Assembly: GCA_963640465.1 (NCBI GenBank)
Contig: CAVHYP010000012.1
Span: forward strand, 1-49,290
Length of the DNA: 49,290 nucleotides
Direction of reading: 5' to 3'
DNA from: Colivivens sp963640465
GTDB lineage: Bacteria; Bacteroidota; Bacteroidia; Bacteroidales; Bacteroidaceae
The position numbers were made by a program, and so were the translations under genes. The notes beneath the pieces are model-generated. The model made no database searches. It had not been told where the DNA came from and saw only the letters and a program-made list of their open reading frames with translations. This document shows positions 15,108 to 23,731 of the stretch, piece by piece (positions within the stretch are counted from its first letter, which is position 1; each line of letters opens with the position of its first letter).

Positions 15108-16055
15108 ATGCAATATCGAGAATTGGGAAAGACAGGCTTGAAGATTTCAAACCTGAGTTTCGGCGCTTCCTCACTGGGCAGTGTTTTTCATGAGACCAAG
15201 GAAGCAGAGAGTATCAAAGCAGTTGAGACTGCCATCGACGGCGGCATCAATTTCATCGACGTGAGTCCTTACTACGGCCACTACAAGGCTGAAACAGTCT
15301 TGGGAAAGGCTCTGAAGATAATTCCGCGCGACAAGTACTATTTGTCGACAAAGGTGGGACGCTATGGCAAGGACGGCAAGAATACTTGGGACTACAGCGG
15401 TAAACGTGCCACAGAAAGTGTTTACGAGAGTATGGATCGGCTCAATATCGACTACATTGACCTCATCAATGTGCACGACATCGAGTTTCAGTCAGCCCTG
15501 CCGGGCGGACTGGAGAAAGTGTGTGAAGAAACCTTGCCTGCCCTGGTGGAACTGAAAAAGAAAGGAGTGGTGGGCCATGTTGGAATCACTGATCTGCAAC
15601 TGAAGAACCTCAAGTGGGTGATTGACCACTCGGAGGAAGGCACAGTGGAAAGTGTGCTCAATTTCTGCCACTATTGTCTGAACGATGACGAGTTGGTTGA
15701 CTATCTCGATTATTTCGAAGAAAAAGGAATAGGAGTGATCAATGCATCACCCCTCTCAATGGGACTGCTCACCATGCGTGGAGTTCCCGACTGGCACCCG
15801 GCACCAAAGCCGTTGGTTGAGGCATGTGCCAAGGCTGCCCGTTATTGTCAGGAGAAAGGCTATCCGATTGAGAAACTTGCCATCCAGTACAGTGTTGCCA
15901 ATCCTCGGATTGCCGGCACGCTCTTCTCTTCATCCAATCCGGAAAACGTAAAGCGCAACATTGAATGGGCAAACCTGGAAGCCGATGCGCAGATGGTGGC
16001 AGAGGTGAGGAAGATCATTGGCGACCAGCAGCGTGTAAGTTGGGCAAACTCTTAA
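15108..16055 (+). CDS. Aldo/keto reductase, probable L-fucose/L-galactose-type 1-dehydrogenase
   Basis: The 315-residue protein begins MQYRELGKTGLKISNLSFGAS as in the aldo/keto reductase superfamily. The catalytic tetrad is complete: Asp51, Tyr56 (SPYYG), Lys82 (STKVGRYG) and His123 (NVHDIEF). It is closest in feel to the D-threo-aldose/L-galactose dehydrogenase group, which oxidises the sugar at C1 to its lactone using NAD(P). The next gene is a lactonase-like amidohydrolase 12 bp downstream, which fits that order of reactions. Substrate assignment to L-fucose is an inference from the FucP-like transporter and the mutarotase. Confidence 0.87.
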   Translation: MQYRELGKTGLKISNLSFGASSLGSVFHETKEAESIKAVETAIDGGINFIDVSPYYGHYKAETVLGKALKIIPRDKYYLSTKVGRYGKDGKNTWDYSGKRATESVYESMDRLNIDYIDLINVHDIEFQSALPGGLEKVCEETLPALVELKKKGVVGHVGITDLQLKNLKWVIDHSEEGTVESVLNFCHYCLNDDELVDYLDYFEEKGIGVINASPLSMGLLTMRGVPDWHPAPKPLVEACAKAARYCQEKGYPIEKLAIQYSVANPRIAGTLFSSSNPENVKRNIEWANLEADAQMVAEVRKIIGDQQRVSWANS

Positions 16056-16067
16056 CCGGACAGCAGT

Positions 16068-16958
16068 ATGATAATCGACGCACACAGTCATCTTTGGCTG
16101 AAGCAGGATACGGAAGTTGAGGGACAGCGCATCCAGACGCTGTCGCCCAATGGTTCGCGATCGGCCTTCTTCGGCGAGGAAGTGCAGATGTTGCCTCCAT
16201 TCATGATTGACGGAGTGAACTCGGCTGAAGTCTTCCTCTCTAACATGGACTATGCGCAAGTGGGTGGAGCTGTTGTCGTGCAGGAAATCATCGACGGCAA
16301 TCAGAACGATTATCTCTCCCGGGTGCAGCAAACGTATCCCAACCGTTTCTGCTGCTTGGGCATGGCAAACACACTGGAGGAGGCGGAAAAAGCTGTAGGA
16401 CAAGGACTGAAAGGCATTGCCATTCCCGGACACCGTCTTTTGGCTACGTCGCTTTTGGAGAAAATGCCGCTATTCAAGTTTCTTGAGGAGAAGGGACTGA
16501 TTCTGTCCATGTGTCTGGCTGACAACGAGCGTCAGATAGCAGAGATGGGAGAGGTGATTGAGGAATGTCCGCGGCTGAAGGTGGCAATAGGACATTTCGG
16601 CATGCCGACCACGGAGTCGTTCCGTTCACAGGTGATGCTGGCACGCAAAGGTGGTGAAGTGAGGATTGAGTCGGGAGGCATCACATGGCTCTACAATTCG
16701 GAGTTCTATCCCTATCCCTCAGCAGTCAGGAGAATTCGTGAGGCTGCCGACTGGGTGGGTGTCGACCGCCTGATGTGGGGAAGCGATTATCCGCGCACCA
16801 TCACAGCCATCACCTACAAGATGTCGTACGACTTTGTGCTGAAATCTGCGGAGTTGTCGGATTCATTCAAGAAGCAGTTCCTGGGCGAGAATGCCTATGC
16901 TTTCTATGGATTCCACGACCTCCCCGAATTACCTTATATTAAAAATATGTCGGAGTAA
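16068..16958 (+). CDS. Amidohydrolase-family lactonase, probable L-fuconolactonase
   Basis: The 296-residue protein belongs to the COG3618-like amidohydrolase group of TIM-barrel metal hydrolases. It opens with MIIDAHSHLW (two metal-binding His), has IGHFG in the middle and ends with LMWGSDYPR, whose Asp is the expected catalytic residue. In this family sugar-lactone hydrolases such as L-fuconolactonase and L-rhamnonolactonase occur beside dehydrogenases and FucP-type permeases, for example in the Campylobacter jejuni fucose island. It would open the lactone formed by the upstream aldo/keto reductase. Spacing on both sides is short (12 and 46 bp), so it is co-transcribed. Confidence 0.82.
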   Translation: MIIDAHSHLWLKQDTEVEGQRIQTLSPNGSRSAFFGEEVQMLPPFMIDGVNSAEVFLSNMDYAQVGGAVVVQEIIDGNQNDYLSRVQQTYPNRFCCLGMANTLEEAEKAVGQGLKGIAIPGHRLLATSLLEKMPLFKFLEEKGLILSMCLADNERQIAEMGEVIEECPRLKVAIGHFGMPTTESFRSQVMLARKGGEVRIESGGITWLYNSEFYPYPSAVRRIREAADWVGVDRLMWGSDYPRTITAITYKMSYDFVLKSAELSDSFKKQFLGENAYAFYGFHDLPELPYIKNMSE

Positions 16959-17004
16959 AAACCTAACGGCGGTGATTTCTTTAGCCGTCCAAAACCAAAA
17001 ACTG

Positions 17005-18201
17005 ATGAACAAAAAATTATTTCTTCCTTTGATACTTGTGTTTTCACTGTTCTTTCTGTGGGCAATCAGCAGCAACCTGTTGCCTACAATGATAAGGCAG
17101 TTGATGAAAACCTGCGAACTGAATACCTTTGAAGCGTCCTTCACTGAGAGTGCCTATTGGCTGGCATATTTCATTTGCCCGATACCGATAGCCATGTTCA
17201 TGAAGCGGTTCAGCTATAAGGCAGGCATCGTGTTTGGCTTGCTGCTGGCTGCAGTGGGAGCATTGCTGTTCTTCCCTGCATCCTCTGTCAATTCCTATGC
17301 TCTCTATCTTTGCGTATTCTTTGTGATTGCCACGGGAATGTGCTTCCTCGAGACAGCTGCCAACCCTTATGTCACGGTGCTGGGCAAGCCCGAGACAGCT
17401 CCACGCCGACTGAATCTTGCGCAAGCAATCAACGGCTTGGGGGCATTCGTCGCTGCCATGTTTCTCAGTAAGGCAGTCTTGGGCAGCGGCAAATTCTCGC
17501 ATGTCTATATGCTGCTGGGAGGCGTACTGATATTGATGGCTTTGGTCTTTGTCTTTTCCCATTTGCCGAAAACGGAAGACGAACTTGAGGCAAAGCAGAC
17601 TAAGGACAAACAGCCGGACACCAAACTGATTGATTTCTCTGTGCTCCGCCGTTCACATCTTCGCTGGGGCGTCATTGCCCAGTTCTTCTACAATGGTGGA
17701 CAGACTGCCGTCAACAGCCTTTTCCTCGTCTATTGCTGCACCTATGCTGGAGTGGAGGAAGGCGAGGCAACAACTTGGTTTGGCATCTACATGCTTTGCT
17801 TCCTCGTTGGCAGATGGTTCGGCACCCTGCTGATGGGACGGTTCAAACCTCAGAACATGCTGCTGGTTTATGCAGTAATCAATGTTTTCCTTTGCGGAGT
17901 GATTGTGGCAGTAGGCGGGCGTACAGGGCTCTACTGCATGATGGGAGTTTCTTTCTTCATGTCCATTATGTATCCCACTCAGTTCTCGCTGGCATTGAAA
18001 GGACTTGGCGACCAGACCAAGAGCGGTTCGGCATTCCTTGTGATGGCAATCGTGGGTAACGCATGTGTCCCGCAGTTCACTGCATTCATCATGCATCATA
18101 GTGCAGAGCTTTATCATGTGGCATATCTCGTTCCGCTTGTTTGCTTCATCTTCTGTGCCTATTACGGATGGAGAGGCTACAAAGTGATTGATGCCAAATG
18201 A
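17005..18201 (+). CDS. fucP: FucP-like MFS sugar:proton symporter
   Basis: The 398-residue protein has about 12 membrane helices and the features of the FHS/FucP branch of the major facilitator superfamily: FSLFFLWAISSNLLPTMIRQL in helix 1, FTESAYWLAYFICPIPIAMFMKRFSYK, and the ETAANPYVTVLG signature (here FLETAANPYVTVLGKPE). Helix 7 contains GVIAQFFYNGGQTAVNSLF, which fits the group. FucP takes up L-fucose with a proton across the inner membrane. Start at 17005 (MNKKLFLPLIL) was chosen over upstream in-frame ATGs that overlap the amidohydrolase gene and do not look like a membrane protein start. Confidence 0.88.
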   Translation: MNKKLFLPLILVFSLFFLWAISSNLLPTMIRQLMKTCELNTFEASFTESAYWLAYFICPIPIAMFMKRFSYKAGIVFGLLLAAVGALLFFPASSVNSYALYLCVFFVIATGMCFLETAANPYVTVLGKPETAPRRLNLAQAINGLGAFVAAMFLSKAVLGSGKFSHVYMLLGGVLILMALVFVFSHLPKTEDELEAKQTKDKQPDTKLIDFSVLRRSHLRWGVIAQFFYNGGQTAVNSLFLVYCCTYAGVEEGEATTWFGIYMLCFLVGRWFGTLLMGRFKPQNMLLVYAVINVFLCGVIVAVGGRTGLYCMMGVSFFMSIMYPTQFSLALKGLGDQTKSGSAFLVMAIVGNACVPQFTAFIMHHSAELYHVAYLVPLVCFIFCAYYGWRGYKVIDAK

Positions 18202-18278
18202 TAAAGGATGGGCGAAAGAAAGTGAAATGGCGAGTTAGAGAAAGAAAATTAGAGAGAATTCAAAAACAAAACAATAGA

Positions 18279-19301
18279 ATGAAAGCAATACAGATTTTTC
18301 ATAATCAGGAACTTCATGTAATAGACATTGATGCTCCCGAAGCCCCTGCCAAAGGGGAAGTGCTGCTCAGGTTGCAGTATGTAGGTTTCTGCGGTTCCGA
18401 CCTCAATACGTTCAGAGGCGGCAATACGATGGCGCTCAATCCCGTGATTCCGGGACATGAAGTGGGCGCAGTGATTGAGGCTGTGGGAGCAGGAGTTCCC
18501 GAAGAACTGAAGCCCGGAATGATGGTGACTTGCAATCCCTACACCAACTGTGGCAAGTGTGCCTCATGCCGCAACAATCGCGTGAATGCGTGCCAGTACA
18601 ATGAAACACTTGGCGTACAGCGCAACGGAGCCATGCGCGAGTACATCGTTTTGCCGTGGGAAAAAGTGATTCCTGCCGTGAATCTCGCACCAAAGACTTG
18701 TGCTCTGATTGAGCCGATGTCAGTGGGCTTCCATGCCGTGAGCCGTGCACAGGTCACCGATATCGATGTGGTGGTAGTTATTGGCTGCGGCATGGTTGGA
18801 ATGGGTGCAATCGTGCGTTCAGCCTTGCGTGGTGCAACAGTAATTGCAGCTGACATCGACGACGAAAAACTGAATATTGCAAAGGAAATGGGCGCTGCGT
18901 ACACTGTCAACACCAAGACTGAGGATGTACATACGAAACTGCAGGAGATTATCGGCGGTTATGGTCCCGACGTGATTATCGAGGCTGTGGGAAGTGCGCC
19001 AACGTATCGTATGGCAGTCGACGAGGTGGCATTCACCGGACGTGTTGTCTGCATCGGCTATGCCAAGAGTGATGTGTCGTTCCAAACCAAGTATTTCGTA
19101 CAGAAAGAGCTCGACATCCGTGGTTCGCGCAATGCAATGCCCCAGGACTTCCGTGCAGTCATCCGCTATCTGGAGAGAGGCACATGTCCGCTTGACAAGA
19201 TGATTACAAAGGTAGTGAAGCCCGAAGAAGCCTTGGAAACCATGCAATGGTGGAACGAGAACCCAGGCAAGGTGTTCCGCATACTTGTGGATTTCAAGTA
19301 G
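18279..19301 (+). CDS. Zinc-dependent alcohol dehydrogenase of the MDR superfamily
   Basis: The 340-residue protein is a medium-chain dehydrogenase. Catalytic zinc ligands are Cys38 (GFCGSD), His60 and Glu61 (PGHE); the structural zinc site is Cys91, Cys94, Cys97 and Cys105. The nucleotide fold has GCGMVGMG and then ADIDDEKL, whose acidic residue favours NAD over NADP. Relatives act on polyols and aldonates, such as L-galactonate 5-dehydrogenase. As last gene of the fucose-type operon it may oxidise fuconate, its 2-keto-3-deoxy product or the sugar itself. Start at 18279 (MKAIQIF) is fixed by homology to the family's first strand. An upstream ATG at 18198 gives a basic non-conserved tail. Confidence 0.87.
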   Translation: MKAIQIFHNQELHVIDIDAPEAPAKGEVLLRLQYVGFCGSDLNTFRGGNTMALNPVIPGHEVGAVIEAVGAGVPEELKPGMMVTCNPYTNCGKCASCRNNRVNACQYNETLGVQRNGAMREYIVLPWEKVIPAVNLAPKTCALIEPMSVGFHAVSRAQVTDIDVVVVIGCGMVGMGAIVRSALRGATVIAADIDDEKLNIAKEMGAAYTVNTKTEDVHTKLQEIIGGYGPDVIIEAVGSAPTYRMAVDEVAFTGRVVCIGYAKSDVSFQTKYFVQKELDIRGSRNAMPQDFRAVIRYLERGTCPLDKMITKVVKPEEALETMQWWNENPGKVFRILVDFK

Positions 19302-19341
19302 ACGGCAATATTTTCGAGATGTAGCCCACATTCCCTTTTTA

Positions 19342-19380
19342 TTTCTCTGACTAGGAAATTTATTTCTCTGACTAGAAAAA
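19342..19380. repeat. TTTCTCTGACTAGRAAA repeat pair
   Basis: Two direct copies, 19342-19359 and 19363-19380, of the same unit found at 9302-9356. A third, inverted copy (CTACTCAGAGA, 19385-19395) makes a hairpin with the second. Confidence 0.7.
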
Positions 19381-19402
19381 ATCCCTACTCAGAGACTTTT
19401 CC
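19365..19402 (+). terminator. Candidate terminator of the fucose-type operon
   Basis: TCTCTGACTAG (19365-19375) pairs with CTACTCAGAGA (19385-19395) with one mismatch across a nine-base loop, followed by a weak T stretch. It lies 63 bp after the last stop codon, between convergent genes, and is built from the dispersed repeat unit. Confidence 0.5.
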
Positions 19403-19440
19403 TTGCTTTGTATGGGTTTTGCATGGGCCTTCCGTGTTCC

Positions 19441-20376
19441 TCATTGGCACTTCTTCAGGTCTTCGCTAAGAAGTTGGCGTGGCACACCCAGCTCGATAGC
19501 TTTCTCAAAGTCCTGACGAGCAAGATATTTCTGCTGGAGCTCCAGGTGGAGGTAGGCTCGCTTGAGGTAGTAGTTTCGGTTGGGCAAAAGTTTAATAGCG
19601 CTGTCGAGGTCAATGACTGCCAGTTCTTTCTGGTTGGACTCGCTCTCTATCTCTGCACGGATGACCAATGGCTCTGCTTTGTCGGGAAACCGGGAGATGA
19701 TGATGTTGAGTTGGGTGAGGGCTTCGTGGTTGTGCCCCATCTGTTGCTCCACAATCACCGAACCGAGCGCTGCCATGAAGTTGTCGGCATCGTTTTCCGT
19801 CACTACCTTGAAATCGGCTTTTGCATGGTCGAGTTCCCGGGTCTTGCTGTAGGCATAGCCACGGTATGAATACGCCTTAATGTCGGATGGTTTTACGTTT
19901 ATTATCGTGGTGTAGTCGGCAATGGCTTTCCTGTAGTTCTCCAGTTTGAGGTAGAGTTTTGCCCGGATGGAGAGGAATAGCACATTGTTGGGATATTGGC
20001 TGATGGCAGATGAATAGGACTGAAGTGCGCCTTTATTGTTGTCTTGCGCTTCTTGTACCTTGCCCAGATTCATGTAGACGAGGGCATTGCGATGGTCGTC
20101 GGGCGAATGGTGTATGGCTTTGTTGAACAACTGCTCTGCTTCGCTCAGCCGCTGGTCTTTGGCTGCATTGATCCCGCTCTCCACAATGGCTTCGTAGGAT
20201 TCGGCAACGGAGTCGGACTGGAGGCACAAATCATGCTCCGGTACATTATATTCCAGCGCATGGCCTTCCTGTGCATGGCCTTCCTGTTCATGACCTTCCG
20301 GAGTATTGATCTCCAACGCCTCGCAGGTAAGCGCCGTGAAGCTAATAAGCAGGGCGATACTTAGTTTCGTTTTCAT
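19441..20376 (-). CDS. Secreted or periplasmic TPR-repeat protein with His/Glu repeats
   Basis: The 311-residue protein has an N-terminal signal sequence (KTKLSIALLISFTALTC), then a hydrophilic linker with a five-residue repeat (EGHEQ, EGHAQ, EGHAL) rich in His and Glu, and then about six tetratricopeptide repeats from residue 60 on (for example NALVYMNLGKVQEAQDNNKGAL, YRGYAYSKTRELDHAKADF). TPR proteins serve as protein-binding scaffolds. The Cys at the end of the hydrophobic stretch could make it a lipoprotein. It overlaps the rsgA stop by 35 bp and ends the fumarase-frr-rsgA unit. The function is unknown. Confidence 0.82.
   Translation of the reverse strand: MKTKLSIALLISFTALTCEALEINTPEGHEQEGHAQEGHALEYNVPEHDLCLQSDSVAESYEAIVESGINAAKDQRLSEAEQLFNKAIHHSPDDHRNALVYMNLGKVQEAQDNNKGALQSYSSAISQYPNNVLFLSIRAKLYLKLENYRKAIADYTTIINVKPSDIKAYSYRGYAYSKTRELDHAKADFKVVTENDADNFMAALGSVIVEQQMGHNHEALTQLNIIISRFPDKAEPLVIRAEIESESNQKELAVIDLDSAIKLLPNRNYYLKRAYLHLELQQKYLARQDFEKAIELGVPRQLLSEDLKKCQ
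20258..20302 (-). repeat. In-frame 15-bp tandem repeat in the TPR gene
   Basis: GCATGGCCTTCCTGT occurs twice back to back (20258-20287) and once in altered form (20288-20302). On the coding strand it gives the Glu-Gly-His-Ala-Gln repeat next to the signal peptide. Confidence 0.8.
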
Positions 20377-21277
20377 CGTCGAGCATGGATAGATATGAGT
20401 TGTAGCGGCTTTCGCTTATATCGTGGCGTGCTACGGCTTCGAGCACTGCACAGCCCGGTTCGTGGGTGTGTGTGCAGTTGTTGAAACGGCAACCGCTTGA
20501 GAAGCGGAATATTTCCTTGAAGTAGTGGCCGATTTCTTCTTTCGACATATCGAACGAACCGAAGCCTTTGATGCCCGGAGTGTCGATGATGTAGCTGTCG
20601 TGGTCGTCAATCGCATACATCTCGGAGAAGGTGGTGGTGTGCTTGCCTGTGTTGTAGGCATCGCTGATGCCGCTTGTCTTCAGATTGAGTCCGGGGATGA
20701 GGCTGTTGATGAAGGTTGATTTGCCTACTCCACTGTTGCCGGAGATGAGGGTCGACTTGCCCTGGAGCAGGGATTTCACCTGGTTCATGCCTGTGCCAGT
20801 CTTTGCTGAGACCGACAGACACTGATAGCCCACGGTCTCGTAGAGCCGCGTCATGCCTTCGAGCAGCAGGTTGTCGCAGTCATCGTAGACATCGGTTTTG
20901 TTGAAGGCGATGATGACGGGTATGCTGTAGGCTTCGGCTGTTGCCAGGAAGCGGTCGATGAAGGTGGTGGTGGTGACTGGATGGTTGATGGTCACGATGA
21001 GGATACACAGGTCGAGGTTGGCTGCCAGGATGTGTGACTGTTTCGACAGGTTGGTGGATTTCCGGACAATATAATTCCTGCGCTCACCGATGGATGTGAT
21101 GAGCGCAGTATTGTCTTGCAGTGGGGTGAAGTCCACGTAGTCGCCGATAGCCACTGGATTGGTTGACTTGATGCCTTTAAGCCGGAAATTGCCCTTGACC
21201 TTGCAGTCCACAAGCTGTCCGTCGGCTGTGCGCACGGTGTACCAGCTACCAGTGTTTTTTATGACGAGTCCTTTCAC
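20342..21277 (-). CDS. rsgA: Ribosome small-subunit-dependent GTPase A
   Basis: The 311-residue protein has the circularly permuted GTPase order of RsgA: an N-terminal OB fold, then the G4 motif AFNKTDV, G1 motif ISGNSGVGKSTF and G3 motif DTPGIKGFG. The C-terminal zinc site follows, with FSSGCRFNNCTHTHEPGCAV. RsgA helps late 30S ribosome maturation in the cytoplasm. Translation starts at a GTG (21277), 12 bp after the frr stop. Pairing with frr fits a ribosome-function operon. The 3' end overlaps the TPR gene by 35 bp. Confidence 0.94.
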   Translation of the reverse strand: MKGLVIKNTGSWYTVRTADGQLVDCKVKGNFRLKGIKSTNPVAIGDYVDFTPLQDNTALITSIGERRNYIVRKSTNLSKQSHILAANLDLCILIVTINHPVTTTTFIDRFLATAEAYSIPVIIAFNKTDVYDDCDNLLLEGMTRLYETVGYQCLSVSAKTGTGMNQVKSLLQGKSTLISGNSGVGKSTFINSLIPGLNLKTSGISDAYNTGKHTTTFSEMYAIDDHDSYIIDTPGIKGFGSFDMSKEEIGHYFKEIFRFSSGCRFNNCTHTHEPGCAVLEAVARHDISESRYNSYLSMLDDENETKYRPAY

Positions 21278-21289
21278 TATGGGCTGGGT

Positions 21290-21853
21290 CTACACGGTCA
21301 TGATTTCCTTGTTCTTCTCGTCAAGCATGGCATCCACTTTCTTGATGTACTTGTCGTGAAGTTTCTGGCAGTCGGTTTCCGCATCTTTTTCCACGTCTTC
21401 GGGCACTCCGCTTGCCTTGATGCTCTTCTTCAGTTTCTCGATAGCATCGCGGCGTGAGTTGCGTATGCTCACTTTGGCGAGTTCTGCCTCTTTCGAGCAT
21501 TGCTTTGAGAGTTCCTTACGGCGTTCCTCTGTCGGGACAGGTATGCCGAGGCGAATCTGCTCGCCGTTGTTCTCGGGCATGATTCCTACGGGTGAGTCTA
21601 TGATAGCCTTCTCTATCACTTTCAGCATGTGCTTGTCCCATGGTTTGATGACGATGGAACGTGCGTCGGGAGTAGAGAGGTTTGCCACGTTGCTCAAGGG
21701 AACTGATGCTCCGTAGGAGTCAACGTAGATGCCGTCGAGGATGTGTACGTTGGCACGGCCTGCGCGGATGCGGCTCAGTTTCTCTTCGAGATTCATTGTT
21801 GCCATCTCCATCTCCTCTTCTGCATCGCTGAGGTATTTCTTTACTTCTTCCAT
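21290..21853 (-). CDS. frr: Ribosome recycling factor
   Basis: The 187-residue protein has the length and signatures of RRF: KLSRIRAGRANVHILDGIYVDSYG near the N-terminus, WDKHMLKVIEKAI and the C-terminal coiled-coil arm (KDAETDCQKLHDKYIKKVDAMLDEKNKEIMTV). RRF splits post-termination ribosomes with EF-G. It lies 35 bp after the fumarase stop and 12 bp before rsgA, all on the minus strand. Confidence 0.96.
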   Translation of the reverse strand: MEEVKKYLSDAEEEMEMATMNLEEKLSRIRAGRANVHILDGIYVDSYGASVPLSNVANLSTPDARSIVIKPWDKHMLKVIEKAIIDSPVGIMPENNGEQIRLGIPVPTEERRKELSKQCSKEAELAKVSIRNSRRDAIEKLKKSIKASGVPEDVEKDAETDCQKLHDKYIKKVDAMLDEKNKEIMTV

Positions 21854-21888
21854 AAATACTGGTGTTGTTTTATCCTTTATATTATATA

Positions 21889-23541
21889 TTATTCAAAGAT
21901 TGTGCATTTGCTGCATGGCTTGAGCTGCTTGAAGAAGTCGTTGCCCTTGTCGTCCACGAGGATGAACGCAGGGAAATTCTCTACTTCAATCTTCCAGATG
22001 GCTTCCATGCCCAGTTCCGGATATTCCACGCACTCGATGGACTTGATGTTGTTTTGTGCAAGGATGGCTGCCGGACCGCCTATGCTGCCGAGATAGAATC
22101 CCTTGTGGTCCTTGCATGCACGTGTCACTTCATCGGAGCGGTTACCCTTTGCCAGCATGATGCGTGAACCTCCGTTGTCCTGGAACTCATAGACGTACGG
22201 GTCCATGCGTCCGGCTGTGGTCGGACCCATTGATCCGCATGCCATTCCTGCCGGAGTCTTTGCCGGACCTGCATAGTAGATTGGATGGTCTTTTAGATAC
22301 TGCGGCATCGGTTCGCCTGCATCCAGACGTGCCTTGATCTTGGCATGGGCAATGTCGCGACCTACGATGATGGTGCCGTTGAGCGACAGACGGGTACTTA
22401 CGGGGTACTGGGAGAGTTTCTCGCACACCTTGTCCATCGGCTGATTGAGGTCAATCTTCACTGCATCGCCTTCGCCTGCATTGCGTAGTTCTTCCGGGAT
22501 GAGTTCGTATGGTTTGTCGTCCATCTTCTCAATCCATATTCCGTCTTTGTTGATTTTTGCCTTGATATTGCGGTCGGCAGAGCAACTTACCCCGAGCCCG
22601 ATAGGGCAGCTTGCTCCGTGGCGTGGCAAACGTACCACACGGATGTCGTGAGCCATGTATTTGCCTCCGAACTGTGCTCCGAGTCCAATCTTGTAGGCTT
22701 CCTTCAGTAACTCTTTCTCAAGCTCTACGTCGCGGAATGCACGCCCGGTTTCGTCGCCCGAAGTAGGCAGGCTGTCGTAGTAGTGGGTTGAAGCGAGTTT
22801 CACTGTGAGCAAGTTCTTCTCTGCGCTGGTTCCACCGATGACGAATGCAATGTGGTAAGGAGGGCAGGCTGCAGTTCCGAGGGTCTTCATCTTCTCAACG
22901 AGGAACGGAACGAGTGTGCCCGGGTTCTGGATTCTAGCCTTTGTCTCCTGATAGAGATAGGTCTTGTTGGCTGAGCCGCCGCCTTTGGTTACCATGAGGA
23001 AACGGTATTCCATGCCCTCAGTGGCCTCGATGTCGATTTGTGCAGGGAGGTTGCACTTGGTGTTGACCTCGTTGTACATGTCGAGTGGAGCGTTCTGCGA
23101 ATAGCGCAGGTTTTCCTCGGTGTAGGTCTTGAACACGCCCTTGGCAAGTGCTTCCTCGTCGCAGAAATTGGTCCACACCTGCTGACCCTTCTCTCCGTGG
23201 ACAATGGCTGTACCGGTGTCCTGGCAGAGAGGCAACTTGCCTTTTGCTGCCACTTCAGCGTTACGGAGGAATGTCAAAGCCACGTATTTGTCGTTGTCGC
23301 TGGCTTCAGGGTCGCGCAAAATCTTTGCAACCTGCAGGTTGTGGCTGCGGCGAAGCAGGAAACTGACGTCACGGAATGCAGCGTTTGCCATTCGGGTGAG
23401 TGCCTCTGGTGTTACTTTCAAGATAGGAGTGCCTTCAAACTCGCTGACGGATACTCCTTCCTTCGTCAGCAAATAGTACCCAGTATCGTCCTTTCCAAGC
23501 TGGAACATAGGAGCGTACTTGAATTCAACTGTTTGTGCCAT
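21889..23541 (-). CDS. fumA: Class I fumarate hydratase, iron-sulfur type
   Basis: The 550-residue protein matches the class I (FumA/FumB type) fumarase in length and in both domains. Conserved cysteines for the [4Fe-4S] cluster are seen in KLPLCQDTGTA, TAACPPYH and SCPIGLGVSC, with GMACGSMGPTTAGRMDPY in the C-terminal beta domain. The enzyme interconverts fumarate and malate, and in Bacteroidales works in the reductive branch leading to succinate. It has a well-formed promoter upstream and is followed at 35 bp by frr, so it may lead the frr-rsgA-TPR unit. Confidence 0.95.
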   Translation of the reverse strand: MAQTVEFKYAPMFQLGKDDTGYYLLTKEGVSVSEFEGTPILKVTPEALTRMANAAFRDVSFLLRRSHNLQVAKILRDPEASDNDKYVALTFLRNAEVAAKGKLPLCQDTGTAIVHGEKGQQVWTNFCDEEALAKGVFKTYTEENLRYSQNAPLDMYNEVNTKCNLPAQIDIEATEGMEYRFLMVTKGGGSANKTYLYQETKARIQNPGTLVPFLVEKMKTLGTAACPPYHIAFVIGGTSAEKNLLTVKLASTHYYDSLPTSGDETGRAFRDVELEKELLKEAYKIGLGAQFGGKYMAHDIRVVRLPRHGASCPIGLGVSCSADRNIKAKINKDGIWIEKMDDKPYELIPEELRNAGEGDAVKIDLNQPMDKVCEKLSQYPVSTRLSLNGTIIVGRDIAHAKIKARLDAGEPMPQYLKDHPIYYAGPAKTPAGMACGSMGPTTAGRMDPYVYEFQDNGGSRIMLAKGNRSDEVTRACKDHKGFYLGSIGGPAAILAQNNIKSIECVEYPELGMEAIWKIEVENFPAFILVDDKGNDFFKQLKPCSKCTIFE

Positions 23542-23575
23542 ATATTTTATACCTTATATTTTATAGTTTCAAAGG

Positions 23576-23607
23576 CAAAAGTAATACAAAACGGGTAGAA
23601 AGCCAAA
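23576..23607 (-). promoter_or_regulatory. Promoter of the fumarase-frr-rsgA unit
   Basis: TTTG (23604-23607) and TACTTTTG (23576-23583) on the minus strand are separated by exactly 20 bp, a textbook Bacteroidetes promoter. The -7 element ends 34 bp before the fumarase ATG. Confidence 0.75.
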
Positions 23608-23657
23608 AAAGAAGGCGGAAAATATCGTCATACAACAATAATTAAGCGAGAAAAGTG

Positions 23658-23665
23658 TATCTTTG
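23658..23665 (+). promoter_or_regulatory. Predicted -7 element of the helicase gene
   Basis: TATCTTTG fits TAnnTTTG and puts transcription start near 23672. This rules out the in-frame ATG at 23663 and supports the start at 23732. Confidence 0.55.
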
Positions 23666-23731
23666 TACAATCGGTGTTTGCGCAACACACAAAGCATTCC
23701 GTATTACACACGAAAGAAAAAACAGCAACAG

